Shown piece after piece: positions 54,301-61,109 of a DNA stretch of 64,000 bases. Location: contig JAEEHV010000043.1 of assembly GCA_016280955.1 (NCBI GenBank), positions 62,001 through 126,000 of the forward strand, given 5' to 3'. This DNA is from Candidatus Gastranaerophilales bacterium (GTDB lineage: Bacteria > Cyanobacteriota > Vampirovibrionia > Gastranaerophilales > Gastranaerophilaceae). The position numbers were made by a program, and so were the translations under genes. Below the pieces are notes generated by a model that searched no databases, had not been told where the DNA came from, and saw only the letters and a program-made list of their open reading frames with translations. Numbering within the stretch: the stretch's first letter is position 1; each line of letters begins with the position of its first letter.

Positions 54301-54919
54301 CTCTTGCTCTGAATTCTTCAATATATTTTGGTTCAACAAGTGAAGCAATTTCTTCGTAAGAAATTTCTTCTATTTTGTGAATTTCGTGAGAAGTTCTAAA
54401 ACCATCAAAGAATTGCAAGAATGGAACTTTTGCTTTGTAAGTTGACAAGTGAGCAACTAAAGCCATATCCATTTCTTCCTGAACGGAATTTGCTGCTAAC
54501 ATTGCATAACCTGTATTACGGCATCCCATAACGTCTGTATGGTCACCGAATATTGCGAGTGACTGAGCTGCTAATGCACGAGCTGAAACGTGAATAACGT
54601 GTGGTAACATTTCACCTGCAACTTTGTGCATAACAGGAATCATAAGTAATAAACCTTGTGAAGCAGTATAAGTAGAAGTCAATGCACCTGCTGCAAGAGA
54701 ACCATGAACAGCACCTGCTGCACCGGCTTCTGATTGCATTTCGGCAACTTTAACTTCTTTGCCCCAAATGTTTTTCTTGTGTTGAGAAGCCCATTCATCA
54801 ACCCATTCTCCCATTGTAGAAGAAGGTGTGATAGGGTAGATTGCGGAAACTTCTGAAAGTGCATAAGCAACGTGTGCTGCAGCATAGTTTCCGTCAACAG
54901 TAATTGTGTTTTTTGACAT
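51383..54919 (-). CDS. nifJ: Pyruvate:ferredoxin (flavodoxin) oxidoreductase
   Basis: The enzyme oxidises pyruvate to acetyl-CoA and CO2 and reduces ferredoxin; it is a mark of anaerobic metabolism. The 1178-residue single-chain form starts with DGNYAAAHVAYALSEVSAIY and PITPSSTMGEW. Two 4Fe-4S motifs follow: CIQCGICASACPHAAI and CTGCGVCLDQCPM. The TPP domain at the C-terminal end has GDGWANDIGYGGIDHVLA and LDTEVYSNTGGQASKSTP, with CAGCGETPY as the extra cluster ligand region. A GGGAG site precedes the ATG. The reduced ferredoxin could feed the [FeFe] hydrogenase whose maturase HydG lies at 61 kb. Confidence 0.98.
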   Translation of the reverse strand: MSKNTITVDGNYAAAHVAYALSEVSAIYPITPSSTMGEWVDEWASQHKKNIWGKEVKVAEMQSEAGAAGAVHGSLAAGALTSTYTASQGLLLMIPVMHKVAGEMLPHVIHVSARALAAQSLAIFGDHTDVMGCRNTGYAMLAANSVQEEMDMALVAHLSTYKAKVPFLQFFDGFRTSHEIHKIEEISYEEIASLVEPKYIEEFRARALRPEAPVCKVGAQNTDVYFQGRETVNKYYDAVPDIVQEYMDKVAKITGRQYHPFDYVGAPDATDVIVAIGSGCETIEETIEYLNAKKGTKYGLVKVRLYRPFDVKRFNEALPSSVKRIAVLDRTKEPGSIGEPLFMDVVAALAGKDIRVIGGRYGLSSKEFTPSMVYAIYKHSEKNGFHGFTVGIEDDVTHKSLPIEEHIVTEPEGTTNCMFWGLGSDGTVGANKNSIKIIGQYTNKDAQAYFAYDSKKSFGVTVSHLRFGDKQIKSTYLITAPDFVSCSAHAYIGRYDLLKGIKEGGTFLLNSPWSKEEAFSHLTRDMQETIINKKIKFYNVDAEKLIKEQPGLRGKGANTVMMVAYFKVSGIIPFEQAYEGMRAMTTKTFKKKGDDVVNMNLALIDAAINATEEVVIPSSLDGVAHADDVKLIADDASEFAKKIIEPSMRQKGDDIPVSAMSNDGVIPTGTACLEKRGIAPRVPNWNSETCIQCGICASACPHAAIRTKLIEEKDLASAPASFKTVDAKPNDHGEKFRIQVYCDDCTGCGVCLDQCPMSKVPGKEVLTWSTIEAEKAKGEGENEKFFDALPDNVMGKNTTKTIKGAMLRKPLFEFSGACAGCGETPYVKLVSQLFGENAIVANATGCSSIYSGTFPTIPYTTNKDGRGPAWANSLFEDNAEFGFGMRLAVDSNRALLRENVDKVLAKEDAPADLKEALTNAVAHWDNSKTEEAVKAQEAAKVVIDKYVKECGCDTIKKIKELEDYFTDKSIWIIGGDGWANDIGYGGIDHVLAQNKNVNILVLDTEVYSNTGGQASKSTPTGAVAKFATGGKPTYKKNMGLMSMSYGYVYVASVALGADRAQTLKAFQEAEAYDGPSIIFAYAPCIAHGIDMSKTQTEQKRAVEAGYFPLYRYNPAAEVPFTWDAKDPKGAYQDFIRSEGRYKSLLKTNPDAAEALYSQAEKDAANRMEVYKAVGALLK

Positions 54920-55016
54920 ATTATATCTCCCTTTCTATTTTACTCTTCCGAGCTTTATTTTATTATAAAACAAACATAAATTTTGTTCCTTTTAAAAAAT
55001 ATAAATTTCAAGTTAA

Positions 55017-55045
55017 TTGCAGAAAAATTTTATCTTTTGTATAAT
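55017..55045 (+). promoter_or_regulatory. Sigma-70-type promoter of the glycosyltransferase pair
   Basis: TTGCAG at 55017-55022, a 17-bp spacer and TATAAT at 55040-55045, about 30 bases before the likely TTG start codon. Confidence 0.65.
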
Positions 55046-55076
55046 TTGCTTTAGTAATATAAGCGGAGGTGAAGAT

Positions 55077-56051
55077 TTGACAAAGGAAGAAGAGTTAAAG
55101 CAAAATCAGGATAATAATATACATATATTTTACTCCTGTAATGATACCTTTATCAGACATTTATGCACATCAATTGCATCGATTTTACATAATGCAGACA
55201 AAAAGGATTTACTGAGTTTCCACATACTTAACAATGATATTTCTCAAGAAAACAGAAACAAAATATTAAACCTGAGAAAAATCAAAAAATGCAATATAGA
55301 GTTTATTGATATAGATAACGAGTTATTTAAAAACTGTCCGCTAAAAAAAGGTTTTCCGTATCTTACAATACAGAGTTATTACAGATTCATTATTGCAGAC
55401 ATTAAACACTCTCTTGATAAAGCTATTTATCTTGATTGTGATACTGTAGTTACAAGTTCATTATCAGATTTATGGAATATAGACCTTGGTGATAATTACT
55501 GCGGGGTTGTTCAGGATATGAATGCCGTTGCATCTCATGAGGATGAAGAAAGATTAAATATAGATGCGGAATTTAATGCAGGTGTCTTGTTAATTAATGT
55601 TAAAAAATGGAAAGATGAAAACATTTCACAAAAATTATTTGAATCCGTAAAAAAATTATCTGATGAAAATATATTGCTATGGATGGACCAGGACGGACTG
55701 AATTATACATTTGACAGACAGGTTGTATGGATTAACCCAAAATATAATTATCAGAAATGTGCAGTTGATAATTTGTACTATACAAAATATACAGATGAAG
55801 AGGTAAAACATGCACAGGATAATGTTGTTATTATTCATTACAACGGAGGAGAAAAGCCCTGGGAAAAGAGATGTGATTTCTATGATATAGAATACTACAA
55901 ATCTCTTTATTATGCAGGATGGAGACTTGAAGCACTACGACTATTTTATAACCATTATATAAAACAATATTTAATTTATTCTTATGAAGAAGACAGACAC
56001 CGTGTTTTATCAATATTCGGTATAAAAATAAAATTCAGAAAGAAACATTAA
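55077..56051 (+). CDS. Glycosyltransferase family 8
   Basis: The 324-residue GT-A enzyme is of the LgtC/RfaI type, which adds galactose or glucose to LPS core or other glycans. NIHIFYSCNDTFIRHLCTSI begins the nucleotide-binding domain, AIYLDCDTVV holds the D-x-D motif, then FNAGVLLINVKKWK, MDQDGLNYTF and HYNGGEKPWE (family H-x-x-G-x-x-K-P-W). I start at a TTG (55077) because CGGAGG lies eight bases before it and no ATG fits. The longer frame from 55017 overlaps the promoter. Confidence 0.88.
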   Translation: MTKEEELKQNQDNNIHIFYSCNDTFIRHLCTSIASILHNADKKDLLSFHILNNDISQENRNKILNLRKIKKCNIEFIDIDNELFKNCPLKKGFPYLTIQSYYRFIIADIKHSLDKAIYLDCDTVVTSSLSDLWNIDLGDNYCGVVQDMNAVASHEDEERLNIDAEFNAGVLLINVKKWKDENISQKLFESVKKLSDENILLWMDQDGLNYTFDRQVVWINPKYNYQKCAVDNLYYTKYTDEEVKHAQDNVVIIHYNGGEKPWEKRCDFYDIEYYKSLYYAGWRLEALRLFYNHYIKQYLIYSYEEDRHRVLSIFGIKIKFRKKH

Positions 56052-56055
56052 TTAA

Positions 56056-56985
56056 ATGAAAAAAGTCAGCATAATAATACCTGTTTATAATACAGAACAA
56101 TATATTGAAAAATGCATCCTGAGTGCTCTCAATCAAACATACAGAAACGCTGAAATAATATGCGTTAATGATTGTTCAACCGATAACTCGTTGGATATAA
56201 TAGAAAAGTATGCCCGAGCTGATAAAAGAATCAAAATTATTAATCTTAAGCAAAACAAAGGTGTTAGTTATGCGAGAAATACCGGCATTAATAGTGCAAC
56301 GGGGGATTATATTATTTTTATTGACTCTGATGACTGGATTGATACTGACATGCTAAGTGTTGGCTTAAACAAAATAGAATCAGACGGCTCAGATATTTTA
56401 TGTTTCGGATTTAATATACATGATAACGGTGCAATATTACAAATAAATGTTAATCCTGAATTAGAAAACATAACGTCACTTGAACCCAAAGATGTAAAAA
56501 ATTATCTTGACTTATCGACTTCAAAAATATATCGAACAGATTTTATTAAGAATAACAAAATAAAATTCCCGAACGGCATTGTTGTTTCAGAAGACGGAAT
56601 ATTTAATCTTATGTGTTTGTACAAAAATGCAAAATTCAGTTTAATAAATCGAAATGATTATAATATTCTCATTAGAACCGGTTCCGCTACAAATGCAAAC
56701 ATTAATTCCGTTAAAAACGAGATAAAATCAGACAAATATGTACTAAACTCAAAAGAATATAAGAATATAAAAAGCAGGGAACTAAAACTTATAACAATTG
56801 AAAAAATTATAAATAATATAGAATTTTACTACAACAGACCAAATGCAGAAATTTTTCAAGATAAATATGATTTGCAAATCAGCCTGTTTATTTTGTATTT
56901 ATATTTCAAAGTCGGTAAGAAATTTTTAAAACAGTGTGCAAATTATAAAACATTAAAAAAGCACTCTTTATGGAACATAAATTAA
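56056..56985 (+). CDS. Glycosyltransferase family 2
   Basis: The 309-residue GT-A enzyme opens with KVSIIIPVYNTEQYIEKCIL and has EIICVNDCSTDNSLDIIEKY, NKGVSYARNTGINSATGDYI and the metal site FIDSDDW, all standard for GT2. The C-terminal third is helical and divergent. It follows the GT8 gene by 4 bases, so both probably build the same surface glycan, consistent with kdsC elsewhere. Acceptor unknown. Confidence 0.92.
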   Translation: MKKVSIIIPVYNTEQYIEKCILSALNQTYRNAEIICVNDCSTDNSLDIIEKYARADKRIKIINLKQNKGVSYARNTGINSATGDYIIFIDSDDWIDTDMLSVGLNKIESDGSDILCFGFNIHDNGAILQINVNPELENITSLEPKDVKNYLDLSTSKIYRTDFIKNNKIKFPNGIVVSEDGIFNLMCLYKNAKFSLINRNDYNILIRTGSATNANINSVKNEIKSDKYVLNSKEYKNIKSRELKLITIEKIINNIEFYYNRPNAEIFQDKYDLQISLFILYLYFKVGKKFLKQCANYKTLKKHSLWNIN

Positions 56986-57157
56986 ATCAAAATTATCAAA
57001 GAAAACTGGTAATTGATTGTCTTTGCTGCATAAAATATAAGTTATATCAAAACATAATTCATGAAATTATAAGCATTTTATTAAGTTCTGTAAATATAAA
57101 TTTTTCTTATCATTACAGGCTTTCGGGAATTTTATTTCAAAAATTTACCAATATTAT

Positions 57158-57184
57158 TAAAGTCTTTGCAAAATATGCCGATAA
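57158..57184 (+). promoter_or_regulatory. Sigma-28 (FliA) promoter P2
   Basis: TAAAGTCT (57158-57165), 11 bp, GCCGATAA (57177-57184). The start codon at 57223 is about 30 bases after the expected transcription start, an ideal distance. Confidence 0.88.
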
Positions 57185-57222
57185 ATAATATATAACTATT
57201 ACTAAAAAGAGGAAGTATTCTT

Positions 57223-57786
57223 ATGTCGCAGTCATACGAGCTTGGTTTATATCTTTGGAACAACTACTGTGCAAATGTTTTTGCAATAACAGATGGCGGC
57301 AGTGGCGGTAACAATGACAACATTGGAATTACCGACAATAATGTCAAACCTTTGAATTATCAACACGGTGCTGATAATTGGGTACCTTACAGTTACATTG
57401 ATGGGTTCGGGAATACATTTGAATTTGAAACAAGTTATGTAAACGGTCAGGTTTTATATAGAATTGATGCAAGTGATACACCAAGAAATTGGGACGGCAC
57501 AATTAAGGATGTAATCATATATACATATACCCAAGTGAGTGATGCACAAAGTTCCAGCTTTTCCAAAGGAAAAGGAGCCGATTGGGAATACTACATTGGC
57601 AATTATAATAACGGTGACGGACTTTCACAGGTTGGAGTAATGTGGGGACACGGAAATCAATTTAACTCAAATGGCTATAACGGAACAAGTTTTTATGTCG
57701 GTACCGGCTCTTTTGCAGTTAATAATCCAAGTAATGGCCGATTAGCAGATTTGCCCAGAGGAATCACCGTAGGTATGAAATTCTAA
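57223..57786 (+). CDS. Unknown sigma-28-regulated protein C
   Basis: The 187-residue protein matches no family I know. After MSQSYELGLYLWNNYCANVF comes a Gly/Asn linker (DGGSGGNNDN), then a beta-rich domain with DGFGNTFEFETSYVNGQVLY, RIDASDTPRNWDGTIKDVII and YTYTQ, ending in RGITVGMKF. No signal peptide or membrane helix. The next gene is a paralogue and its promoter is also copied, so the unit arose by tandem duplication. AGAGGAAG precedes the ATG. Late-flagellar-class expression suggests a surface, secreted or motility-associated role. Confidence 0.75.
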   Translation: MSQSYELGLYLWNNYCANVFAITDGGSGGNNDNIGITDNNVKPLNYQHGADNWVPYSYIDGFGNTFEFETSYVNGQVLYRIDASDTPRNWDGTIKDVIIYTYTQVSDAQSSSFSKGKGADWEYYIGNYNNGDGLSQVGVMWGHGNQFNSNGYNGTSFYVGTGSFAVNNPSNGRLADLPRGITVGMKF

Positions 57787-57882
57787 AAGAAAATATTAAG
57801 TTTTGTGAATGCGAATTTTTCTTATTACTTGGAGCTTTCGAGAATTTAATTATTATTTCTTTTAATATTTACAAATATTATT

Positions 57883-57909
57883 AAAGTTTTTCCGAAATCT
57901 GCCGATATA
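57883..57909 (+). promoter_or_regulatory. Sigma-28 (FliA) promoter P3
   Basis: TAAAGTTT (57883-57890), 11 bp, GCCGATAT (57902-57909), about 28 bases before the ATG at 57938. The upstream stretch (ATATTATTAAAG and CTTTCGNGAATTT) is similar to that of P2, evidence of duplication including the promoter. Confidence 0.86.
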
Positions 57910-57937
57910 TATATTGTTATAAACACAAGGAATTATT

Positions 57938-58552
57938 ATGGCTGTAAGACCGGCAGTACATTATGAATGTTTTTTTGATAATCCGAGCAGTCCTGCATTT
58001 GTACAAGGCAATACAAAAGACGGCGGAAACGGCGGCGGTACAAGCTGTAGCGGAAGTAGCGGAAGCGGTAATAGTGGAAGCAGCAGCGGAACTATCACTA
58101 ATAACACAAATGCTTATCCGTTAAACTTCCAATACGGACTTGACGGCACTTGGGAAACACACGATTACACTGATGGTTACGGGAATACATTTGAATTTGA
58201 AACATGTTTTATAGACGGTCAGGTTTTATATAGAATTAATGCAAATGATACACCAAGAACCTGGGCAGAAATGATTACTGATGTATTATTATACACATAT
58301 ACCCATACCTATGATACACAAAGCCCTATATTTAATAGCCCGAGCTATACAACCGACTGGGGTTATACTTATGAATTAAGGGACGGATATCTAGGTATCG
58401 GTTTTGGCAGAAATGAAAATTATCGTGATGGACAAGGTTTCACTCAGGGTGTAAATTACTTTATAGGTGTCGGTCCTATTCATGAGTATATGCCTAACGG
58501 CTACAACAAACCCGGCAAAGGCGTAGAAGCAACTATTCAAATCAGATTTTAA
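57938..58552 (+). CDS. Unknown sigma-28-regulated protein D, paralogue of C
   Basis: The 204-residue protein has an N-terminal part with Cys (VHYECFFDNP), an unusual Gly/Ser linker (GGNGGGTSCSGSSGSGNSGS, residues 31-50) and the same beta domain as protein C: DGYGNTFEFETCFIDGQVLY, RINANDTPRTWAEMITDVLL, YTYTH, ending EATIQIRF. The linker looks like a flexible spacer between a short head and the domain. No signal peptide. AAGGAA precedes the ATG. The next gene follows by 20 bp. Confidence 0.75.
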   Translation: MAVRPAVHYECFFDNPSSPAFVQGNTKDGGNGGGTSCSGSSGSGNSGSSSGTITNNTNAYPLNFQYGLDGTWETHDYTDGYGNTFEFETCFIDGQVLYRINANDTPRTWAEMITDVLLYTYTHTYDTQSPIFNSPSYTTDWGYTYELRDGYLGIGFGRNENYRDGQGFTQGVNYFIGVGPIHEYMPNGYNKPGKGVEATIQIRF

Positions 58553-58572
58553 ATCGTTACGGAAGGTGTGTT

Positions 58573-58869
58573 ATGGAAATAGAAAAATATAATTTATACC
58601 TTAAGAATTTAGAAAATCATGTTATTGACAAAGTTGATGAATATGTAAATGACCTGAATAATTTATACACTTATCAGGACGTTATAAAGTATGTAAATAA
58701 ACATTTTGAAATAAATAAAGAAAGAACTTTGATTGAATATCCGGAACTAAACAAACAAGTAGAAATTGTTTTAAAAGAAAATACCGTTGAATTTTTTGCA
58801 GCAAAAAACTGGACACAATATTTTGGCAGAGCTTGGAAAGATATTACGGACGAAATTAAAAAGAAATAA
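58573..58869 (+). CDS. Small acidic/basic helical protein, 98 aa
   Basis: Unrecognised, soluble and all-helical (NLYLKNLENHVIDKVDEYVN, QVEIVLKENTVEFFAAKNWT). It lies 20 bp behind protein D with a good binding site (GGAAGGTG), so it is in the P3 transcript. Size, charge and helical content would fit a secretion chaperone or immunity-like partner for protein D, but that is inference from position only. Confidence 0.65.
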   Translation: MEIEKYNLYLKNLENHVIDKVDEYVNDLNNLYTYQDVIKYVNKHFEINKERTLIEYPELNKQVEIVLKENTVEFFAAKNWTQYFGRAWKDITDEIKKK

Positions 58870-58949
58870 TTTTTATTAATCAACACCCTAAATTGACATC
58901 TTAAAATAAATCATTAATTTACAACTGTTGATAGAAGGTAGGTGTATTT

Positions 58950-59696
58950 ATGATTAAAAAAATTATTTTGTGTACAGCCGTCGGGTTGTTTTTGTGTAAT
59001 TCCTCTTTTGCGGTAAGCGATTGTGATATCAGACACAAAAGTATCAAATTTTATGAACGATTATCCGGTGAATCTCCGAGTGATGTTTGTTCGCTCTACA
59101 ATCTTGCAAATGAGTACAAATTAAAAAAGAAATATCAGAAAGCATTAAATGTTTATAATGATATTATTGATATTAACCCCAAAGAAGAAAAAGCATACAA
59201 AAGCAGAGCAGAAATTTATTCTCAGTTTAACAATGAACAATATGCCGAACGTGAATATGCAAGACTGGTAAAAAATGTTCCATATTCTCCTTCAGGAAAT
59301 TATCACATGGCTATGATTTATGAAAACATTTCAGAGTATGAGACTGCTCTTAAATATATTAATAAAGCAATTGAATTATTGGATGACAGGGAATACAGTA
59401 AGATTTGGTTTTATAATGCAAGAGCGGATATTTTAAAAAAAATGGGAAGATATGAAGAAGCAATCGAAGACTATACAAAATATGCGACATCTGAAATCAA
59501 ATTTAATTACAGCAGTTATTGGGATATTAGTGAGTGTTACAAAGCACTGGGAAATACCGAAAAAGAAAAAGAAGCAATCAGAAAATGGGATGCCGGATAC
59601 CATAACAATAAAATATCTCAAAAAAACTTAGTCAGAGATATAAAATGGAAATATTCAAGGTTCATAGAAAATTTTTTTACAAAAACATTGTATTAA
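58950..59696 (+). CDS. Secreted TPR-repeat protein
   Basis: The 248-residue protein has a signal peptide (KKIILCTAVGLFLCNSSFA) and at least four tetratricopeptide repeats between about 45 and 215 (VCSLYNLANEYKLKKKYQKA, KAYKSRAEIYSQFNNEQYAE, GNYHMAMIYENISEYETALK, IWFYNARADILKKMGRYEEA). TPR proteins mediate protein contacts. GAAGGTAGG lies before the ATG. The sigma-28 motif is not seen here; TTGACA at about 58893 may be a -35 box. A strong terminator follows. Confidence 0.82.
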   Translation: MIKKIILCTAVGLFLCNSSFAVSDCDIRHKSIKFYERLSGESPSDVCSLYNLANEYKLKKKYQKALNVYNDIIDINPKEEKAYKSRAEIYSQFNNEQYAEREYARLVKNVPYSPSGNYHMAMIYENISEYETALKYINKAIELLDDREYSKIWFYNARADILKKMGRYEEAIEDYTKYATSEIKFNYSSYWDISECYKALGNTEKEKEAIRKWDAGYHNNKISQKNLVRDIKWKYSRFIENFFTKTLY

Positions 59697-59705
59697 TGCA
59701 ACATA

Positions 59706-59735
59706 AAAAGCCGGATTGAATATAATCCGGCTTTT
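59706..59735. terminator. Bidirectional intrinsic terminator
   Basis: AAAAGCCGGATT and AATCCGGCTTTT form a perfect 12-bp stem with a 6-base loop between the TPR gene and the convergent protein E gene. Confidence 0.9.
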
Positions 59736-59754
59736 CTATAAAACTTATTGTCAG

Positions 59755-60477
59755 TTATTTGTAACGTGCTCCTAAAGTATTTGAGCCGGTTCTGTTTGAA
59801 TTACTTGTAATGTCAAGAGCACTTATTAATTCGTGTATATCGGTTATTTCTTTACCGTCAATAACAATTCCGCTTCTTAGCTCACATACGTCTTTTACAC
59901 TGCCGCCTAATGTTCTTGCACTGGTTGTGTTAAAATATTGGTCTATTTGAGCATTGCTAAAACCAAGCACAAATAGTGTATCTCTGTCATATCTTAGACC
60001 TTTTTTATATTCTACATCACCTTTTGACGGAGTTTCATTTACTACGGAAGGACTTGGGTTATATTGTTCATTCATTTCCAGCCATTTTCCCAAAGTATTT
60101 GTTTCGGTTTTGTTTGAATCACTTGTAATTCCAAGCGCACTTATTAATCCGTCTATATCGGTTATTTCTTTGCCATCAATAACAATTCCGCTTCTTAACT
60201 CGCATACGTCTTTCACGTTACCGCCTAATGTTCTTGCACTGGTTGTGATAAAATACTGGTCTATTTGAGCATTGGTAAAACCAAGCACAAATAATGTATC
60301 TCTGTCACATCTTAAACCCTGTTTACTGCCACTGTTCCCTTTATCGTTATTTAAATCAGCCTTTGTCGGAGTTCCGGGTGCTGTATCTTCACCTTCCTTA
60401 TTAACTTTTGCATTACTACCGCTATTTGCATTAGAGTAAAAGTTACCGTACATTTGAATTGCCTGACCGAGTTTCAT
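59755..60477 (-). CDS. Unknown sigma-28-regulated protein E with duplicated 77-residue domain
   Basis: The 240-residue protein has an N-terminal MKLGQAIQMYGNFYSNANSG and a low-complexity linker, then two nearly identical 77-residue domains at 54-130 and 160-236, each D-R-D-T-L-F-V-L-G-F-x-N-A-Q-I-D-Q-Y-F ... TTSARTLGG-x-VKDVCELRSG ... IVIDGKEITDI ... LISAL-x-IT-S. The DNA is also nearly identical, so the duplication is recent. Family unknown. No signal peptide. AAAGGAA precedes the ATG and a sigma-28 promoter lies 31-57 bases upstream. Confidence 0.75.
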   Translation of the reverse strand: MKLGQAIQMYGNFYSNANSGSNAKVNKEGEDTAPGTPTKADLNNDKGNSGSKQGLRCDRDTLFVLGFTNAQIDQYFITTSARTLGGNVKDVCELRSGIVIDGKEITDIDGLISALGITSDSNKTETNTLGKWLEMNEQYNPSPSVVNETPSKGDVEYKKGLRYDRDTLFVLGFSNAQIDQYFNTTSARTLGGSVKDVCELRSGIVIDGKEITDIHELISALDITSNSNRTGSNTLGARYK

Positions 60478-60507
60478 AATAATTCCTTTCTTTTATTTAC
60501 GATATAT

Positions 60508-60534
60508 TTATCGGCAAAATTTTTTAAAACTTTA
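60508..60534 (-). promoter_or_regulatory. Sigma-28 (FliA) promoter P4
   Basis: On the minus strand: TAAAGTTT (60534-60527), 11 bp, GCCGATAA (60515-60508). The ATG at 60477 is about 30 bases downstream. It is identical in both boxes to P1. Confidence 0.88.
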
Positions 60535-60599
60535 GGAATTCATACGGTTTTGTTACAAAAGGTTACAAATATATTTTGCTCTATAATTATTCGTATTAA

Positions 60600-60629
60600 T
60601 TGAAAATAAATATTTTTATGCAATAATAT
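60600..60629 (+). promoter_or_regulatory. Possible promoter for the hydrogenase regulator
   Basis: TTGAAA at 60600-60605, an 18-bp spacer and TAATAT at 60624-60629. It is followed by two tandem AGGGGTAAATAAT copies (60649-60676). Confidence 0.4.
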
Positions 60630-60738
60630 TCTTATAACCTGAATCTCGAGGGGTAAATAATCAGGGGTAAATAATAAATTTATTATTACCGATATCAAAA
60701 CAGTCCCTTTAGATAAAGGAGGAAATAACATTTATGAT

Positions 60739-60769
60739 GTCGTAACCTCTTTTCAGGTACGACTTTTTT
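60739..60769 (+). terminator. Leader terminator (attenuator candidate) before the hydrogenase regulator
   Basis: A 9-bp stem with one bulged A (GTCGTAACCT / AGGTACGAC), a 6-base loop and six Ts lies 25 bp upstream of the regulator start. No plus-strand gene ends just before it (the last stops at 59696), so it must act on a leader transcript. AGGAGG at 60717-60722 followed by ATG-ATG-TCG-TAA at 60734-60745 could be a minimal leader peptide whose stop lies in the stem. Confidence 0.55.
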
Positions 60770-60793
60770 AATGCGAAATAAAAGGAGAAAATT

Positions 60794-61039
60794 ATGGAAA
60801 CAAGAGTTGCAATTATCGGAATTATTGTAGAAAACAATGCTGTTATTTGCGATATACAGAATCTGCTTTCAGAATACTCAGACTTTATAATAGGCAGAAT
60901 GGGTATTCCATACAAACAAAAAGATGTAAGAATAATAAGTGTTGTTCTTGATGCCACTGTTGATACAATCAATGCCTTGACAGGCAAAATCGGCAGTATT
61001 CAGGGTGTTAACGCAAAAACAGTTTATTCAAATGTTTAG
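60794..61039 (+). CDS. TM1266-type iron-only hydrogenase system regulator
   Basis: The 81-residue ACT-like protein (METRVAIIGIIVENNAVICD, FIIGRMGIPYKQKDVRIISV, TVDTINALTGKIGSIQGVNA) belongs to the small TM1266/NikR-C-like family encoded with [FeFe]-hydrogenase maturases. It probably senses a small ligand and regulates hydrogenase genes; the mechanism is unknown. It lies 70 bp before hydG. AAAGGAGA precedes the ATG. GGGGTAAA motifs occur twice upstream and twice right after its stop (61039-61054). Confidence 0.85.
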   Translation: METRVAIIGIIVENNAVICDIQNLLSEYSDFIIGRMGIPYKQKDVRIISVVLDATVDTINALTGKIGSIQGVNAKTVYSNV

Positions 61040-61109
61040 GGGTAAAGGGGTAAATATATAGTTGGTTGAACACATAAGTCGCTTGGCGCAAAATAGCAAA
61101 GGATAAAAA

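Noticed and set aside
51383-54919. Several 60-125-codon frames antisense or out of frame within nifJ
   Set aside because: They are shadows of the strongly conserved nifJ reading frame and have no independent start signals.
56970-57188. A 72-codon frame between the GT2 gene and protein C
   Set aside because: It overlaps the end of the GT2 gene, has no binding site of its own that I can see and runs straight through sigma-28 promoter P2. The homologous region before protein D does not keep the frame.
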